From Bombus terrestris (taxonomy: Eukaryota; Arthropoda; Insecta; Hymenoptera; Apidae), in contig NC_063280.1 of the NCBI RefSeq assembly GCF_910591885.1, positions 8,742,001-8,806,000 on the forward strand: a stretch of 64,000 nucleotides of DNA, in the 5' to 3' direction. This document shows positions 49,364 through 63,556 of this stretch, piece by piece; position 1 is the stretch's first letter; each line of letters starts with the position of its first letter. The position numbers and the translations under genes are program-made. The notes under the pieces are model-generated. The model made no database searches and had not been told where the DNA came from. It saw nothing but the letters and a program-made list of their open reading frames with translations.

Positions 49364-51959
49364 GGTACGCGTACATCTTCTGATTTTTCATCCTTCGTCA
49401 ATGTATGCCGTTGCTTGCCAGATTTCGTAACAAGGGTTGCGTTCTATTTCGTTAGGTGCTTTTCTTTTTTGCTATTCGATGCTACATTGCAAATAAAGCA
49501 GGTATACAAGCTTCATTAAACGATTAATAGAATGTTTCGATATCTAAGATCGACGTTGATTAGTTTGCTTTTCGATGGATGTCACAGTGACGTTTCAAAC
49601 GTCATGTTGACAGATTTAACGAAGAAATGTGTTTTAAAAAGGTATTCAGTTAATCTTTAGATTATACAAATTCATGGTATTTTTAGGTTAGCTAATTTAA
49701 AAAAACTTTTTATGGTTAATTATATGTATATCGTGTGGTAGGATGCATCTGCAATCTGTTGGTGCATCACATAGCGTATAGGGGCATCTAGGAAATGTTT
49801 CACGAGATCAGTGACTCAGGAATGGTGTGTTTCTGTCTATTATTTTCGTTGAATTCGAGCAATAGTCGGAGCCCGATGTTGTGCGTTATCGTAAAGGGGC
49901 TGGGCGTTCTTTTGAATGGTAGATTTCGGTGCCATTGACGCGCAAGGAACTCGGACAAATCGCATGAATGGGTAATGGCGGCACCCCAGGACAATAATTT
50001 TAGGTAGTGACATAAGTACGTATAGCGCTGCGATCGTTCCATTGATCTGTGTTACATCGAAGTCCACATTTCCTAAGTCTAGTAAAACGTTTTGCAAATT
50101 TCCATTTCGCTTTACAATCTATGTATAGTTCGACTTTATGCTCGATTAAAATAATGCAAACCTTTTTACGATTCTATAAAGCTATACCGGCAGTATATCA
50201 ATATCGAAGTAAGAATAAAATAGTTACTGTTTCAGGTTATATTTCTGCTTTTCGATCGTCCAAAAATTTCTTCAGTTTTGAAGAATTATGAAAAAGTTGT
50301 TAATGCACAAGAATTTCTCGTTTCAATCCCTTTGCTGAAGTTTCTCTTGAAATTTTTCGTTTCTTGAAACGTGAGCGAGATTGAGACGTGAAAATTCGTA
50401 GCCGGTTTAACGATTACTATCGGTCAATTTGTCAACTGCGTAAAAGTTAGTCGCATTTGCTTGCAGTCATGAGCGTCCACCTTGAATTACTTTTTATTAC
50501 AGTGCTGCGCGTGTGTGATGTACGTAGCACACGTATGACGTATGACTTTAACGTGATACGTAATTCCTGTGTACTACGCGAACCATGTAAATTATTCAGA
50601 AGTAAAAGTAGCTTAAATATGGACGTATCGTTCATACTGGCAGAGTAATAGCGACCGTTCAATATGAATCGAACGATATTCTTTTATGCAGGAATTCAAC
50701 AATTATATAAAATTCTTCTTCATATCCATATACTAACAGTCTGTTTAACTTGCGGAATATGCATTAAGATGTTCGCCCTGAGTATTCTTGCAAAAGAATC
50801 TGCTATTCATTTTTTCCTATCATGATCTGGTTCTGTTCTACACTTTTCCCATGGATGATTTTGCTATGTTCGTATGTATGATACGTATTAAAATTCGAAC
50901 TGTGGCCTTTATGTATAATCGAATATGGAGGAAAATACTTGATAGCTGGACAAATAAGTGGCGTTATGCGCGATGACGTTCTTCGTTCGTAGCCCATTTC
51001 GGCTCACTATTTACCATATTTTATCTAGGGCGGCGCGGGTAAATCGATACGCGCTACTTTCATTCATGGCTGCTTCCCCTCACACGGCTAGCACGTTGCC
51101 TCTGCGTACCACCACTGACGAGCAACCTCCACAACCCTTTATCCCCACTATCGGTGCCACCACCACTATTTTACCCATTAGTGGCTATCTCTGTTGCAGT
51201 GATTCTCAAATTCCTTCTCCTTTCTTGGTAGAATTCCTTCTCCTTGGCGCTTGATGACGTCATGGAATTTAGTCCTACGTTATACGTATATATACATATA
51301 TATTCATGTATAGAAAGACCAACGTATTGAAATCGACCATTATAAGTATACGGAAAAGTTGATAATTTTTTTAATAAATGAACTAATCTATTGTATATAC
51401 TATTATTCGATTAATTTATATATTGTCGTGCATTTATAAGAAAACTATCAGCTTCTTTATATTACTCGTAGTTCATTATAATTATAAATTAACGAATTTC
51501 TAAGAGATAATTATAAATTTAAAAATAGGATTTAAAACGATTTTTAAAATTTGGATGCTTAAACATTTGATCATTTGAAGATTTGAAAATGGAATAATTA
51601 TTATGGAAAGTGAATTTAAAGGTTGTTTCGTGGAAATGAAATTGGGAAACGAAGGCACATCGTCTTTTCAGAATTTAATGGAAATGTCTTGTTTATGATT
51701 TTCACGAAGCCGATTCGGTCGGTTTGAAAATGCAACTTTGTTAACAAGCTGTTAGTGCGAAGCCAGCGAATCGGGTCATTACCGCGCGGTAATTTGTCAA
51801 ATTACCTTTACGAACCAAACGTGCTATGGATCGTAACGTTTCGCACATAAACTTTTAGTCTTCGCTGTGTTAAGTGTACGTAATTCGTAGATCTTCGCAG
51901 GCAATTTTCTTCAAGAAGAAATTAGAAACAAACCTCCGAGTCGACTAGAAATTAGATTA

Positions 51960-52215
51960 ACTTTGAAAGCTCGAGCAATCGGAGATTCGGATGTTCGATC
52001 GCTTGAGAATTCCAAAGATTTGATAATTCGTGAACCGAAAAATTTGTGAAACTACAAATTTCCGAGATTTAAGAACTAAAAGAATTTCGAGATTCAACGA
52101 TTGAGATTATTCAAATTTTGTTGAAGTAAAAAATTCGAAAATTTACGAATTTCAAAATTTAGTAATTTGAAAGTTAAAGAATTTGAGCAATTGAGAATTT
52201 GAGATTTTAACGTCT
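51960..52215 (+). repeat. Cryptically simple GAATTTGAG-like sequence
   Basis: Variants of AATTTGAGAATT, AAATTTNNGA and ATTCGAGATT recur every 10-20 bases without a fixed period. It looks like slippage-derived low-complexity DNA. Confidence 0.5.
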
Positions 52216-54479
52216 CTCTTATTTCTGCAATCTTCTTCTAAACTTACATTCTTTATACATACATTCTGTGAATAAGTTTTCTCTAAGCAATAATTCTCCG
52301 TCAATGGAAATTTCCTTTGGTAGAGTCCCATCGTGACGATTCCTAGTCACGAGCCTGTTTAATATTATTCGAAGGTATTCAGAGAATCACACGGGCGGAC
52401 AGTACGAACGAGATTATAGATTACATTTGCAGATTCTATTTGCATACTAGGTTAAGAAGGGCTTCTGTTAGTCTCTGTTCAATATCGTATCACGACTGAG
52501 AAGAATTATCCTTCGGTAGGAAATCTCGTTCTCTTCGATTGTCTCTTCTCTTCCTTTTTTTCTTTGCGTTTATCGTTTATCCGAACGATATACGTAACAG
52601 GTAGCTTTCAATAGGGCTAGGCATTTAAACATCAGCTTTCAACTGAAACGTAGCGCAGAGGAATAAGAGGTACTTATAATGCTAATGGAATAATCCGATG
52701 CTTCTTCGCGAATTAGATTAAATCCGAGATTCCGAGTATTTCGAGTGCTCTCGTTAATCCCTTATTCTCTGTATCGATGTTCAAATAATTTAGTAGGTCG
52801 TTTACGAGCCAAATTATAAATAATTCTTAGCGATCAATATTTAACAATATTAATTAGTTACTCTAATCGATCATATATTAACTTAATAATTATAATATAA
52901 TTATGAAGTAAGCGTGTAAATTAATTTTTTTAATTCACTTTAGTTTTAGTAATCATTTGTAGTTCAAATATCGTTTCGTCTTATTTTTAGTTTCGCCTGC
53001 ATAATTTCACGCGAGATAGCCGAATATAATAGAGATTATTTTCTTAATTAAGTTTATATTACCTGACATATAAAAGGAATTTCATTTCGTTTAAAATTAG
53101 TAAATTGCTAGTTTTTCACCAATTCGTATAGTAACGAAATGAGTAATAAAAGCGAATTGATAGTTGTATCCACTCGGTAAAGTACAAAGTAGCAAGTTGA
53201 GAATCAATGTTCTGCTACCATGTTGATATCACTACCACGTTCACCACCTACGGGATCATCCTCGTTGGCGCATGGTTGCAAGAACTTTCCAGCACCACCT
53301 CCGCTACCATCGCTACTAACGATGAAGATGGTGATCTCGTGATTTCAAAGCTTGATTCTCTCGTATACAATTTTCAATCCCTTCCTATTGTTTATTAGCG
53401 ATAAAAGCATTTTAGTCGGACTATAGGTAAAATATATCAATAGAAAAATTAATCTAGAAAAATCAGATTATCATCTCGCATTATTTATCGATACAGTAAA
53501 ATTATAAAACGCTGCCAAACTCTCAACGACGAATTCGTAAAGTGTTAGAAGACTCTATGAGCCAAAACTGTCTTACTACGAGCGATCGAATCTACTTGCT
53601 CGATTCACTCGCCAGTTCACTCTTCGCGATATTATTTTCAAATGATTAAAAAGTCTGTAATATCTGCGCAACGTACTGACACATGTATATTATAAAACGA
53701 ATAACAGACACAGTTCTGGATAGAGTGAAAGAAATACGAAGAAAGACAGTGTTTCATTTCCATCTGAATAAACCTTTTGAGACTTATACATATGCATCGA
53801 GCTTTTGTTTAACCGAGGCCACGTACGTGTACGATATTTCTCGCGCAGATTGCAAAACATTTTCCAATATCATCTGTCTTCTCCGACGCTTCTAAATACA
53901 CTCTGAACAGATATAAACGAAAAATAAGGGAAATAATTATTCCTTGTCTTGATCCTCCTATGCTTCTCCTATTTCTTATCTCCCAATCACGCGTTTAATA
54001 ACTTTTTCTTCTACTTCTCGTCTCGTATTGAACAACGGTAAGACATCTAATTTTACTTGTGTCTAATTTTTATTACGCTTTTTAATCGTGACATTTTAAA
54101 GAGATATTGACATTTAAGAGATTGCTGCGGTCAGTTTGATGCACCTTCAAGAAATTCAAATAAATAATATGGTTACGTATGGACGAACAACGTGTTTTCC
54201 GTAACGAACGTAATCTTCTCTAGGGATTGATATGAGTCATGCCAGGAAGTTGGCTCGAAGCCATCGCTATACACCATATCGCATCGCCGGGCTACCCCCA
54301 CTATTCGCTATCGTCACCACGTCACTGCTGACGCCCCTTTACACCCTCGCAGCCGAGTATTTCAATCGTTCGTGGCTGGCTGAGTCTTCCACCCACCCAT
54401 TCTCCCACCCTTCGCTCACCCTTGCCCTGACCCTTCTTCGTCTCTGTTTCCTCGTCATCGGATTACCACCCTCTATTTC

Positions 54480-54484
<5 letters not shown>

Positions 54485-54518
<34 letters not shown>
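54485..54518 (+). repeat. (CT)n microsatellite
   Basis: About 17 CT units, flanked by a C-rich pyrimidine tract. Confidence 0.95.
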
Positions 54519-54522
<4 letters not shown>

Positions 54523-57500
54523 TACGTTAACTATCCCCTTCTCTGACTCAGTCATACACGCGATTCACCAACGCTCTCTGTCTTCCTATTTTTAGAACAG
54601 TCCGCGCGGAATAAACGGCCCCATAACCACCCCGTTCTCGCTGGCTGCACGGGGGTAGAATCGACCGTTGAAACTTTGATTTTACTTCTACGGAAGTTTA
54701 GTAGTTGAATTATTGGGGCGGATCAGTTAAGCAAGGGGAAAAAGCAACGATCGAGATATAACGAACTTGAACTACTTAGGGTAGAATTCCAGTTACAGCG
54801 GAATCCGCTTATTACGATCGCTTTGGCATTTCTTGCAACTCTCGATAAGAACAACCGGCTGATAACACAAAAATACATCAAATACACAGAGGATGGAAAG
54901 TTCCCATTGTCGAATTCGATACGATATCTGTACGACTTATATCTCTCGCGAAATGTACACGCTTAATACGGCGCTACGTTCGTACAATCGGACAATCGTT
55001 TTCGAAAATAATATGACAAATTTATTTGAAAAAGGCATCAAGCGTTGCACGTCGCTTGTTCGTGTCTCTTAACTCCTGAATGTAACTCTCGTAGTTACGA
55101 CGCATTTCGAAGTTCGTCGCTCCATGAAACGTGTGAAAGATACGAGCTACGCTACGGATAATAGCAAGTTTCGAAGGAAACTTCTGGTACGAATTTGCTG
55201 CGAACTCTTGTCCTTTCTCTCTTATCTATTGCTCAAGTGTCATGCTCGATATCAGCAGTCGTAGTTTGATTACCACAGGCGGATTGTTTTTAACTGTTTT
55301 CACTTCTAATTTCGCTTTTGCTTAACTTTAACTAATTTCCTTTTGGGATTCACTCATTATCATAATAATAGGCGATTAACGACGTTATCCCTGATTATAA
55401 CAACCAGATGACCAGTTCATTGATTCTTCCCACTGTCTATAATTTGTTGTTGTTATAGCAAACGATAAGCCAAGTTTCGTTTCAACAAATAGAACTCGTG
55501 TTTTTCGTGTTGATATCTTGAAGTTCGTATTTTGTGAATGAACGACGTGGGAAAGGTGTTCCGTTAAGGTTGGTCAGGTTTCTTTAATCTGATCTCCTGG
55601 TTTCCGTAAGAGCAAGAACCACGTGCGAGGGCAAGATACGGTCAGAATATAACAATTAGCAATATAGCAATTTGAATCAAAAAATCAAACTTCAGATCGA
55701 GATAGAGATGACGTCATCAAACAATTTTCGTATTTCGTTTGTTAATTGTGATTCGTTTCCAACGAAGCGATAACGACCTATCATAATATTACTGGAAATA
55801 AGAATCCCTGACTGAAAAGTATCTTATTGAAAGAAATCGTACGCAGAAAGACAAATTCGTTTCTCAGTGCTCATTACGCATACTTTTCAACTATTTCTTT
55901 ATGAAAGCAATAGTCTTTTAGAGCGTTGCATCTTGTTACTCGCACATCTGTATTTACATTGGAAGGGGGGCGGATCTGGTGGGTAGTTTGCAATTCCGAA
56001 TCGATTTTATCGTATCGCTATAATAACAGTACGTGCGTGCGTGAATCAGTTATAAATATAGAGTTGCCGTGTTCAAAGATTTCCTCGAATGACCCTCGTG
56101 TTATATGTTAACTGCGTTCCTCCTTCTCTTTCCTTTTTCTATTCTCGTAGGGCCATTGCGTGGGCGTAACGTTCGAGGGCGTAATACGTTCGTAATATAT
56201 CGCAAAGGGGGTGTTGGAAAAGAAAGACACGGTAGAACACGAAATTAAGGATAATAAATGTGAAACGAGTCATCGATCTTTCTACGATCGATCTCGTACG
56301 AAGCTAAATTAAACGAGCGTTAAACATTCCTCCTGTAGAATCTAATTTTTCGACAACCGTATATTTTCATACTATCTGCAACAAATTTGCTATTACGTAA
56401 CTACACATGATTCGCAAGATTTGTCTGACTTAAAAAAAAAAAAAAAAAAATGTATTGCCATTCACCACGAAAAAGAAAAGAAATAAACCAACCTCTCCAT
56501 CCAGGATGTACTTCCGTTTATAGAGATAGGTTTCATAAAGATAAAATATTTAATTTTTTCGGTCGTTTATTCAGTCGCGATCACGAGTCGAACCGAGTTG
56601 CAGACTTTAATCTCGTCTTGAAACATTCTGCTATTGTGCCTGGTGGGTCCGATTAGAAAGGATACTAGACTTTTTTCCTGTCGATTCAATATGCTCGCGG
56701 CCACGATGAAAATCTGATTGCGAGGCTCACCGTGTGTCTAGTTGCAGCAGTGTCACCGCTTCCGTCTTTTCATACTTTCTATCGTATCATCTCGTTTCGT
56801 GGTTTTCGTCTACAGCTCGGTACAAGTACGCCGTGATGTTGAATCGAACGTAAAATTAACCATCGTCGGTTGGAACTGGGTAATTTTGAGGAGGAAAAGG
56901 GGACCATTAAGAAGGATGATCATCGTTAAAGATTGGATTTACCAGACAGGAAATTGAGATTATCGGGAATAGATTAGATTGCTTTGTCGAATTGTTCCTC
57001 GATCACTTTCTACTTTGCAGTCTCCGTTGGTTGAAATTGAAGTTACCGATCGATTTAGTTAATTAATTAATTTAATTAGCCACCGATCGAGTTATCGATG
57101 TAGTTTCCGTTGCCTTTTCCTATTATTTTATTTTTAATTCTCAGCTAGCGAAGCATTCGTGCAGAAACTTGTAGATCAACGAGTAATTAAATATAGATAC
57201 TTTTATTTTTTATTATACCAGCCCAGAGAATTATTTTTTTAATACTCAGTTTTACATCCCGCATTTTTTTGAATTTTTGATTAAGCGTCCAGACAAATGA
57301 AATTCGATCAAAAATCGTGGAAATTCGTTTCAAAGGTTCGTTTCTAAAGCAAATCGGCGTGTAACAAAATTGATAAACAAGCTCAGTGGAAAATACTTAA
57401 GAGTAAAATTTCCAATTCCACGGTACGATCTCTCGTTCCTGGCTCGCAATTAATTTTCTACCGAGCATCCAGACTAATTAAATTTAATTATTAATCGTGG

Positions 57501-60500
57501 GAAATGAGTTTCAAAATTCGTTTCTAAATAAATTCGACGATCAGATAGTCGCTATTCGTGAACTAGGAGAGATAGAGGGAGAACGATCGGACTATATCGT
57601 AACTATGGTCTGAGAGTGGAGAACAGTAGAACACGAGCGTTCGTGATCAGCCACATTGAAAGTGCCTCGCCTATAAAGGTCAATTCTCCTGCTTTGAAAT
57701 TAACGAAGAAACGTAGCTCGTTGGCCCATAAAGACAGCCTTTTTTCGACCAATTTCAACATTCAGTCAAAGGCAACCTACATACCTCTGTACAATTTCAA
57801 AGTGAAATTTTCTTGTTTCGCTTGTTTGTCGCTTGACTCGGCTATATAGAGTTTCACGATTTCAAAGTGGCTTCGAGGAACAAAGTGGAGGAAGACAATA
57901 GGTACTGCCATATTTGGGACGTTGAATATCTGAAAAATCTGTTCGGAGAAACACGTATAGATTGCTAGAAATTTTGTTACGCAACGAATATATCGGATCG
58001 TGAATTAATTTTCTATTATAACTTGCTGCTAAATCTCAACTCTTTAGTATGTATAGTAATGTATAAGTAATGCTAGATTTAATTAGCTAGACAATCATTA
58101 GACAATTTAACTAGACAGGAAATTATTCATTTATTTCCTATGAAAGTATTAGTATTTATTTTGTACGAATGATCGAAGCCATGTTATTTCTATTCGACAT
58201 GGAAAATACGGCAAAATTGTTCTCTAAATCGATCGGTTTATATTCTTTGTTATTTTATTACACCATCAGAAGATTAAATAACATACTGATAAAATCAAAG
58301 CTTACACGTTGAATTGGAACGAACAAATTGGCAGGAATTTAAGATAGCGAGCGTCTAAAATTTCAGTCACATCGCGTGAGTCATTAGTCCTTCTTGTAAA
58401 ATGTACAATCTTCAATTCACCTCGCTATTTGATGCTATAATTTGCTATCTCGCTATACTTACATAGTACGAGCTACTATAGAATATGAAGTCTCATTAGT
58501 TAGTTTCATCGCTCGTTTACCAATGGAGAAAGTGATGTTACGAGCGATTACTCTTCTTTATGCCATCGAACCGTACAAGACAGGGTTTGCTACAATCTGC
58601 CAGTTAACGCACGTTAAAGACGATAATTAAGATCGTTCGAGTAACAGCTTCTCGAGTTGTATGAAGACGTGATTCATCCTTTGCGAGGAATACAAATTCT
58701 ACTGCAATCGTTCCAACGTTTCAATAGATATGTTTTATGAACGAAAGCAAATCCGATGTTACAAATATGGGAAATTACGCGTATAAGAATTGTATAATCC
58801 GCATGAATGCCAAAATGCTGCAAGTTATCACTCGAGCGTTATTAAAATCATTGTACAATATTTTAGATTTTAGATCGAGGTCGAACGCGTTGCGTTACAT
58901 TCGTGATTGTCTCGTAATTGGAGGAGTTTTCAACATTTGAAGGTCGTCATTATGCTTCATTTCTCTTTTTTCATTTAATATGGAATCGCGTGATTTTCTG
59001 TACGTGCAACGGCAGGAAAGACAAAAACAAGGCCCGTGCAATCAAGGTTATTCTGCCAATTAAGTAATTGCTCGTGATTTCGTTAAGCTTAATCTGTCCC
59101 TCGTACGATTATCAGCAAACAATCTTGGCTGGATGATACAGAAACTCTACACCGTATTCGTGCATTTACATATCCAAATATAGACAAGATATTAATCTTA
59201 AAAATGCAATCGCAACCAGATATTTAACATTTAAAAGTGCAACGGTTCGAAAAAGTTAAAGAGAATCGTTAACGATTTTCCATTATATTTGTCTCAGGCA
59301 CGCGTACTTCACTTTTCTAAATTACCTCTTACAGTTCATTTTTCTAAAAAGAAAAGAATAAATCAATAAATAAGAAAAAAATAAATCGGTTAGCAATGTT
59401 CTTTTATCCTTTACTTTATTTGTATACGTTTAAAGTTCCCGAGTCTCCTCCTACAGTTCTCTTCTATAAGAAACGTCCGACAAAGAAAATCAGAAAATAT
59501 CGCGATGATACCAACGATATATAACATCGTGTACGCCTAATATTCCCGAAGAAGCAGAATCGATCCCAAAACATCGATCCTTGAACGTTATATAGGCCGA
59601 GGACATTCTTTTCCGAGAACGAAAGCAGTTTTTAGAGAGCGATCTATTCTTGCGCGTGAGCCGAATAGCGCCAGAGAAATTGTAATAATCTGCCGCCAAG
59701 TGTACCAACTGAAACAAAAAGGAGGCTCTACATCAATCGTGCAACGTTAAAGCAGCTGCGTTTGAACGTTGGAAATAGCAGCGGGTATTTTTCAAGGCTC
59801 AAAACCGTTCCTCATTGTTCCATCGATAAACGCCAACTAAATTAATTCGAGTGACTGTCGTCCTACGCGGTTTTTATTTTTTCTTCCTTTTTTTTTTCAA
59901 CATAACGAGTTACGACACGTGGAAAATGTCACGATCGAAATGCGCACCGGTATTTTTTTTCTGCTCCACGGTCAGTTAAGATCATTTTTCTGAGAAATTT
60001 CATCCTTCGTCCTTCGTCCAACGTGCTTTCGCGTTTCTTCGCCGCTGTTTATTAATAGTTGTAACGTCTACCGTGAAGTTTTTGTCGCACCACTCACGCA
60101 GACGACGTAGAAAGACATAGCGGACGTGGATCTGGTTTGGTGCATCGATGCATTCTTGGAGATTTGAGGGGGAAGCCTGACGCGTACAGTTCATCTTGAC
60201 ATTGAATTTTAATCAGTCTGGATCGTTGGCGAATTTAGGAATTTCAGTTTCAGTGTTTTGCCTCGCATGTGCGTATTTGGGTATTTTTACTGAAATATTT
60301 AACATCGAACGTGTAAATCGGAGAACTTCGACTATTTACTCTTTGCATGTTAAACGTAGGTATTCGAATTTATACTCGCATCTCCTTCGTCAGTTTATAT
60401 TTCTTCGTTTTGAATGTTTAATTTTGAATCTCGTTAACTTCGAGATGAAAATCGCGCGCAAAATACTTTAGTCTACGTAACAAAATTCGACTTTCGGTCC

Positions 60501-60560
60501 ACTGAAATTTCAGTTCAAGTTGGAAATAAAATTCATTTTGTGCTCTTATGAAACAGACAT

Positions 60561-60715
60561 ATTAGGTTGTCGCAGAAGTTTCTTTCGTTTTATAAGGAAT
60601 GATTTTGTAATAGTAGAACAAGATGGATCGTACGCAATTCGATAAAATAATATAAAAGAGAAGAACGTTGTGCATCTATTATTTTCCTTGTAATACGAAG
60701 CGACGTCGATTAATC
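60561..60715. mobile_element. Decayed mariner-type MITE remnant
   Basis: The left end is TTAGGTTGTCGCAGAAGTTT followed by CTTTCGTTTTATAAGGAA, the style of end I recall from bee mariner elements. About 130 bp on, TTTTCCTTGTAATACGAAG is a decayed inverse of the sub-terminal block TTCGTTTTATAAGGAA. The outermost right end is eroded. There is no transposase frame. Confidence 0.6.
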
Positions 60716-63403
60716 GAAATAAATGAGGCTTGTTTCTTCATTCGACTGTATATTTCGTAAAATTTGTCGATATAACGTATTTTTATTCTAACGTTGCCAA
60801 ATTTTAATAGGATTCCAGACGAATCGCGCATTACGTAAGAGATCGAAAGAGAGGAAACTTTAATGAAGATTCTGTCTTATCTATCTATCGTGTTCTGAAA
60901 TTTATTGCGAAGTATTAAACGAGATTTCGTACGGATTTTAGAAGTCTGTTATTAATGCAAATGAGAGAAAAAGATGTTACGAAGTGACGAAAGAAACGGC
61001 TACTCGCAGGCACATGTTTCTCTTTTCCATATTTAATTTGATGCTGTTAAATAACGATCAACCGTCTGCAGCATTCTGTATCAATGTTTACAACACGTCG
61101 TAAAAATTCCAATGTATATCTTAATTTGGAAATTCAAAGTCGAACATTTGAATTTAATTCCGATTCATTCGAATTGTAAGAAATTATGTTTCCAGCTAAC
61201 GTATACCATTTTCGATAAGAGGCTATTTTCCAGAAAGCTGTCATTCTCTAATTAATTCTGTTTCTAGTCATTAGACGAAATTTGAAGTAGCAAGAATCCA
61301 CGGAATCTGCAGAAATATATAAAATATCCGAGATAAATCACTCGTTACAATATCTACACATAATAAGTGACAAAAGCTTGTATCTATGTTCGATCTCTTT
61401 AGTTACGTTTATGAAATTGCATAAACATTTGTAATCTAATTTATAATGTAGATTAACATTTACGTATCGAAGCATCAGAGGTTATAGTTTATATAAACGG
61501 AAAGAAATAATCAACCTTCTTACGAAATTATTTTCTTCGGCGTAAAAAGATTAGATACTCTATCTAGCATGTTGCAAATTAGAAACGATCCACCAAGTAT
61601 ACCGTCATCTTTAGCAAATCTCATCTTCGTCGTCAGCCTTCAAAGTCAGCCGTAAATACACCGTTGTTAACCATAAAAATCCAACAAAGGAGGACGAAAA
61701 CATCAGCGTCCGATCTTTTGTGACCCACTTGGTGGTGTCCTTGCACCTGCGATGGAATGTGGGTCGAGTCGAGCGCCTCGTCTGGATCCCTTCGAAATTC
61801 AATTGCCATTCGTTATTCCTCGACTAATAACTATCCTACACGATGATTTCTCGTAGCCTCACCTCAGACAGCTACGAAACCAAGATCGAGGAAACGGAAC
61901 GAAAAAAAAGGAAAAAGGAAGGATCAGGCTATCACTTCCCGTTAGGCTACCACTTTACACCACTTTCACGGGTTCAACCTACGTACTGATAATTTGTCGT
62001 CCTTTCAAAATTTTCAATTCTGCGTTCGTGTCTCGAAAAGAAGAAAATATTTATTTATTTTTCCACATGACAGCCTGGAAAAAGGAATTGGCTTACGTAT
62101 ATGTGTATCTATGTGTTTCTATGTGGATCTTAGCGGGTGCAAACATCTATCCATTCCATACATGTATATCCTCTCTTACATCTGGTGGTACAAGTTAAAC
62201 ATATATCCTTATTTTTGTTCATCTGTATACGTTATTCTTTTACTTAACTTGTCGTATACTATCATACATCTATCTTCGGCGTACAATTAGTTCCTTGCCT
62301 ATCTCTAGAATCTTCTTCCAGAATCCTGGCATTCCTGGTAACGATAATAAAAGTAAGAGATTTCTATGGCTTCTTTTTCAAGCTGACTACTAGTTACGCG
62401 GGGTCACTGGACCTTCTTGGGATGTAGATAGAAATACAAATGTAATTTTATTATTTCATTCGTTTATTTCGTTTATCGTATGTTATACAACTTCTATGAT
62501 CATCTTTGACGATGTAACCATTGTTGACGCGCAGCATAGCATCATCAGAGGCATCAAAATGCAAAATTTAAGAAATTTCATGAAGATATAAAAAAGTTCT
62601 ACTCCCATGTAACCAGCGGCTGATGCAAAAAAGGGTCAGGAAAAATCTCTCGCTGTTGTTGTTGTTACACAAGAATTCGCTCTTCAAGCAGCCTCTTATC
62701 ATCGTTTCAATTTTTTACGAGCATAACGCGTTCCGAGATGCTAACATTCCTGAAAGGGTTCACTTGCTGTTTACCGTTTGTTCAGCTGCTCGTTCAGGTT
62801 TCTAGAACTGGAATCTGATTCCACGTTTCTCGCGTTTCGATGCAATTATTCCATCTGCCGATACACTCGGTGACCGTGCTTACAAGCGAAAGTCCAGTCC
62901 ATTCTTCGCTTGTAGTTCGTTCGAGACGCTCCACCGCCCTCGTCATTCTCGTTCTCTCCTTTCCCACACCTCGCATTCGCCTTGCCTGCGGTGCATGTTT
63001 GTTTATTTAAACGAAAAGCAGAATAAATGCCTTCGCTATATGAGATGACAAAGCAGGAGAAAGTTACTGTTAACATATGCACATATGTTACATATGGGTT
63101 TAAAGATACGGATACAGGCATAAGAACAAGTTAAAGTATACTTGCAGCGAGTGTTTTAAGGCTTCTAAGGGGACTAAGGTTTGTCCAGGTAGATTTACCG
63201 TCGCGTGGGAGGAGTTGGTACGATTTAGCACACGATTAGAGCAATTAAAATAACTATAAGTTGCACGGCCTTGATTACATGTAATTAGACAACGGGTTGT
63301 TACGCATTCGTGGGTAATTTAAAGATGTAAATATGTAGAAAACTCGCGCGATTGTGATTATAAAAATTATTAGCGTTGCGCCTCCGACCAGCAGAATAAC
63401 AAT

Positions 63404-63556
63404 TAGTCTGTGGATATTTATAGGAAATAAAAGGTAATAAAGATACCAAACAAAGCACGGAATATGCAAAAATACGTGAGACGTCGAAAATAATTTATTG
63501 CTTATAATATCTATGTAAATGCATTTATGTAAATTTTATAAAATATCTACAATCTA
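63404..63556. mobile_element. MITE-like family, copy C
   Basis: The left end TAGTCTGTGGATATTTATA and the inverse right end TATAAAATATCTACAATCTA bound 153 bp. An internal block beginning CAAAGCACGGAATATGC (63451) is identical to copy A's at 12319 over 24 bases, in the same orientation and at nearly the same distance from the left end. Confidence 0.6.

Noticed and set aside
37722..53620. Shared GCCAGTTCACTCT at about 37734 and 53610
   Set aside because: A 13-base match in tandem-like simple context, too short to call a repeat.
54232..54546. 104-aa ORF starting MSHARKLARS
   Set aside because: It ends in a (CT)n microsatellite translated as Ser-Leu repeats, and its length comes from a GC-rich patch.
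60000..60194. Minus-strand 64-aa frame with protein-like basic composition
   Set aside because: No family recognised, splice sites ambiguous and no partner exon.
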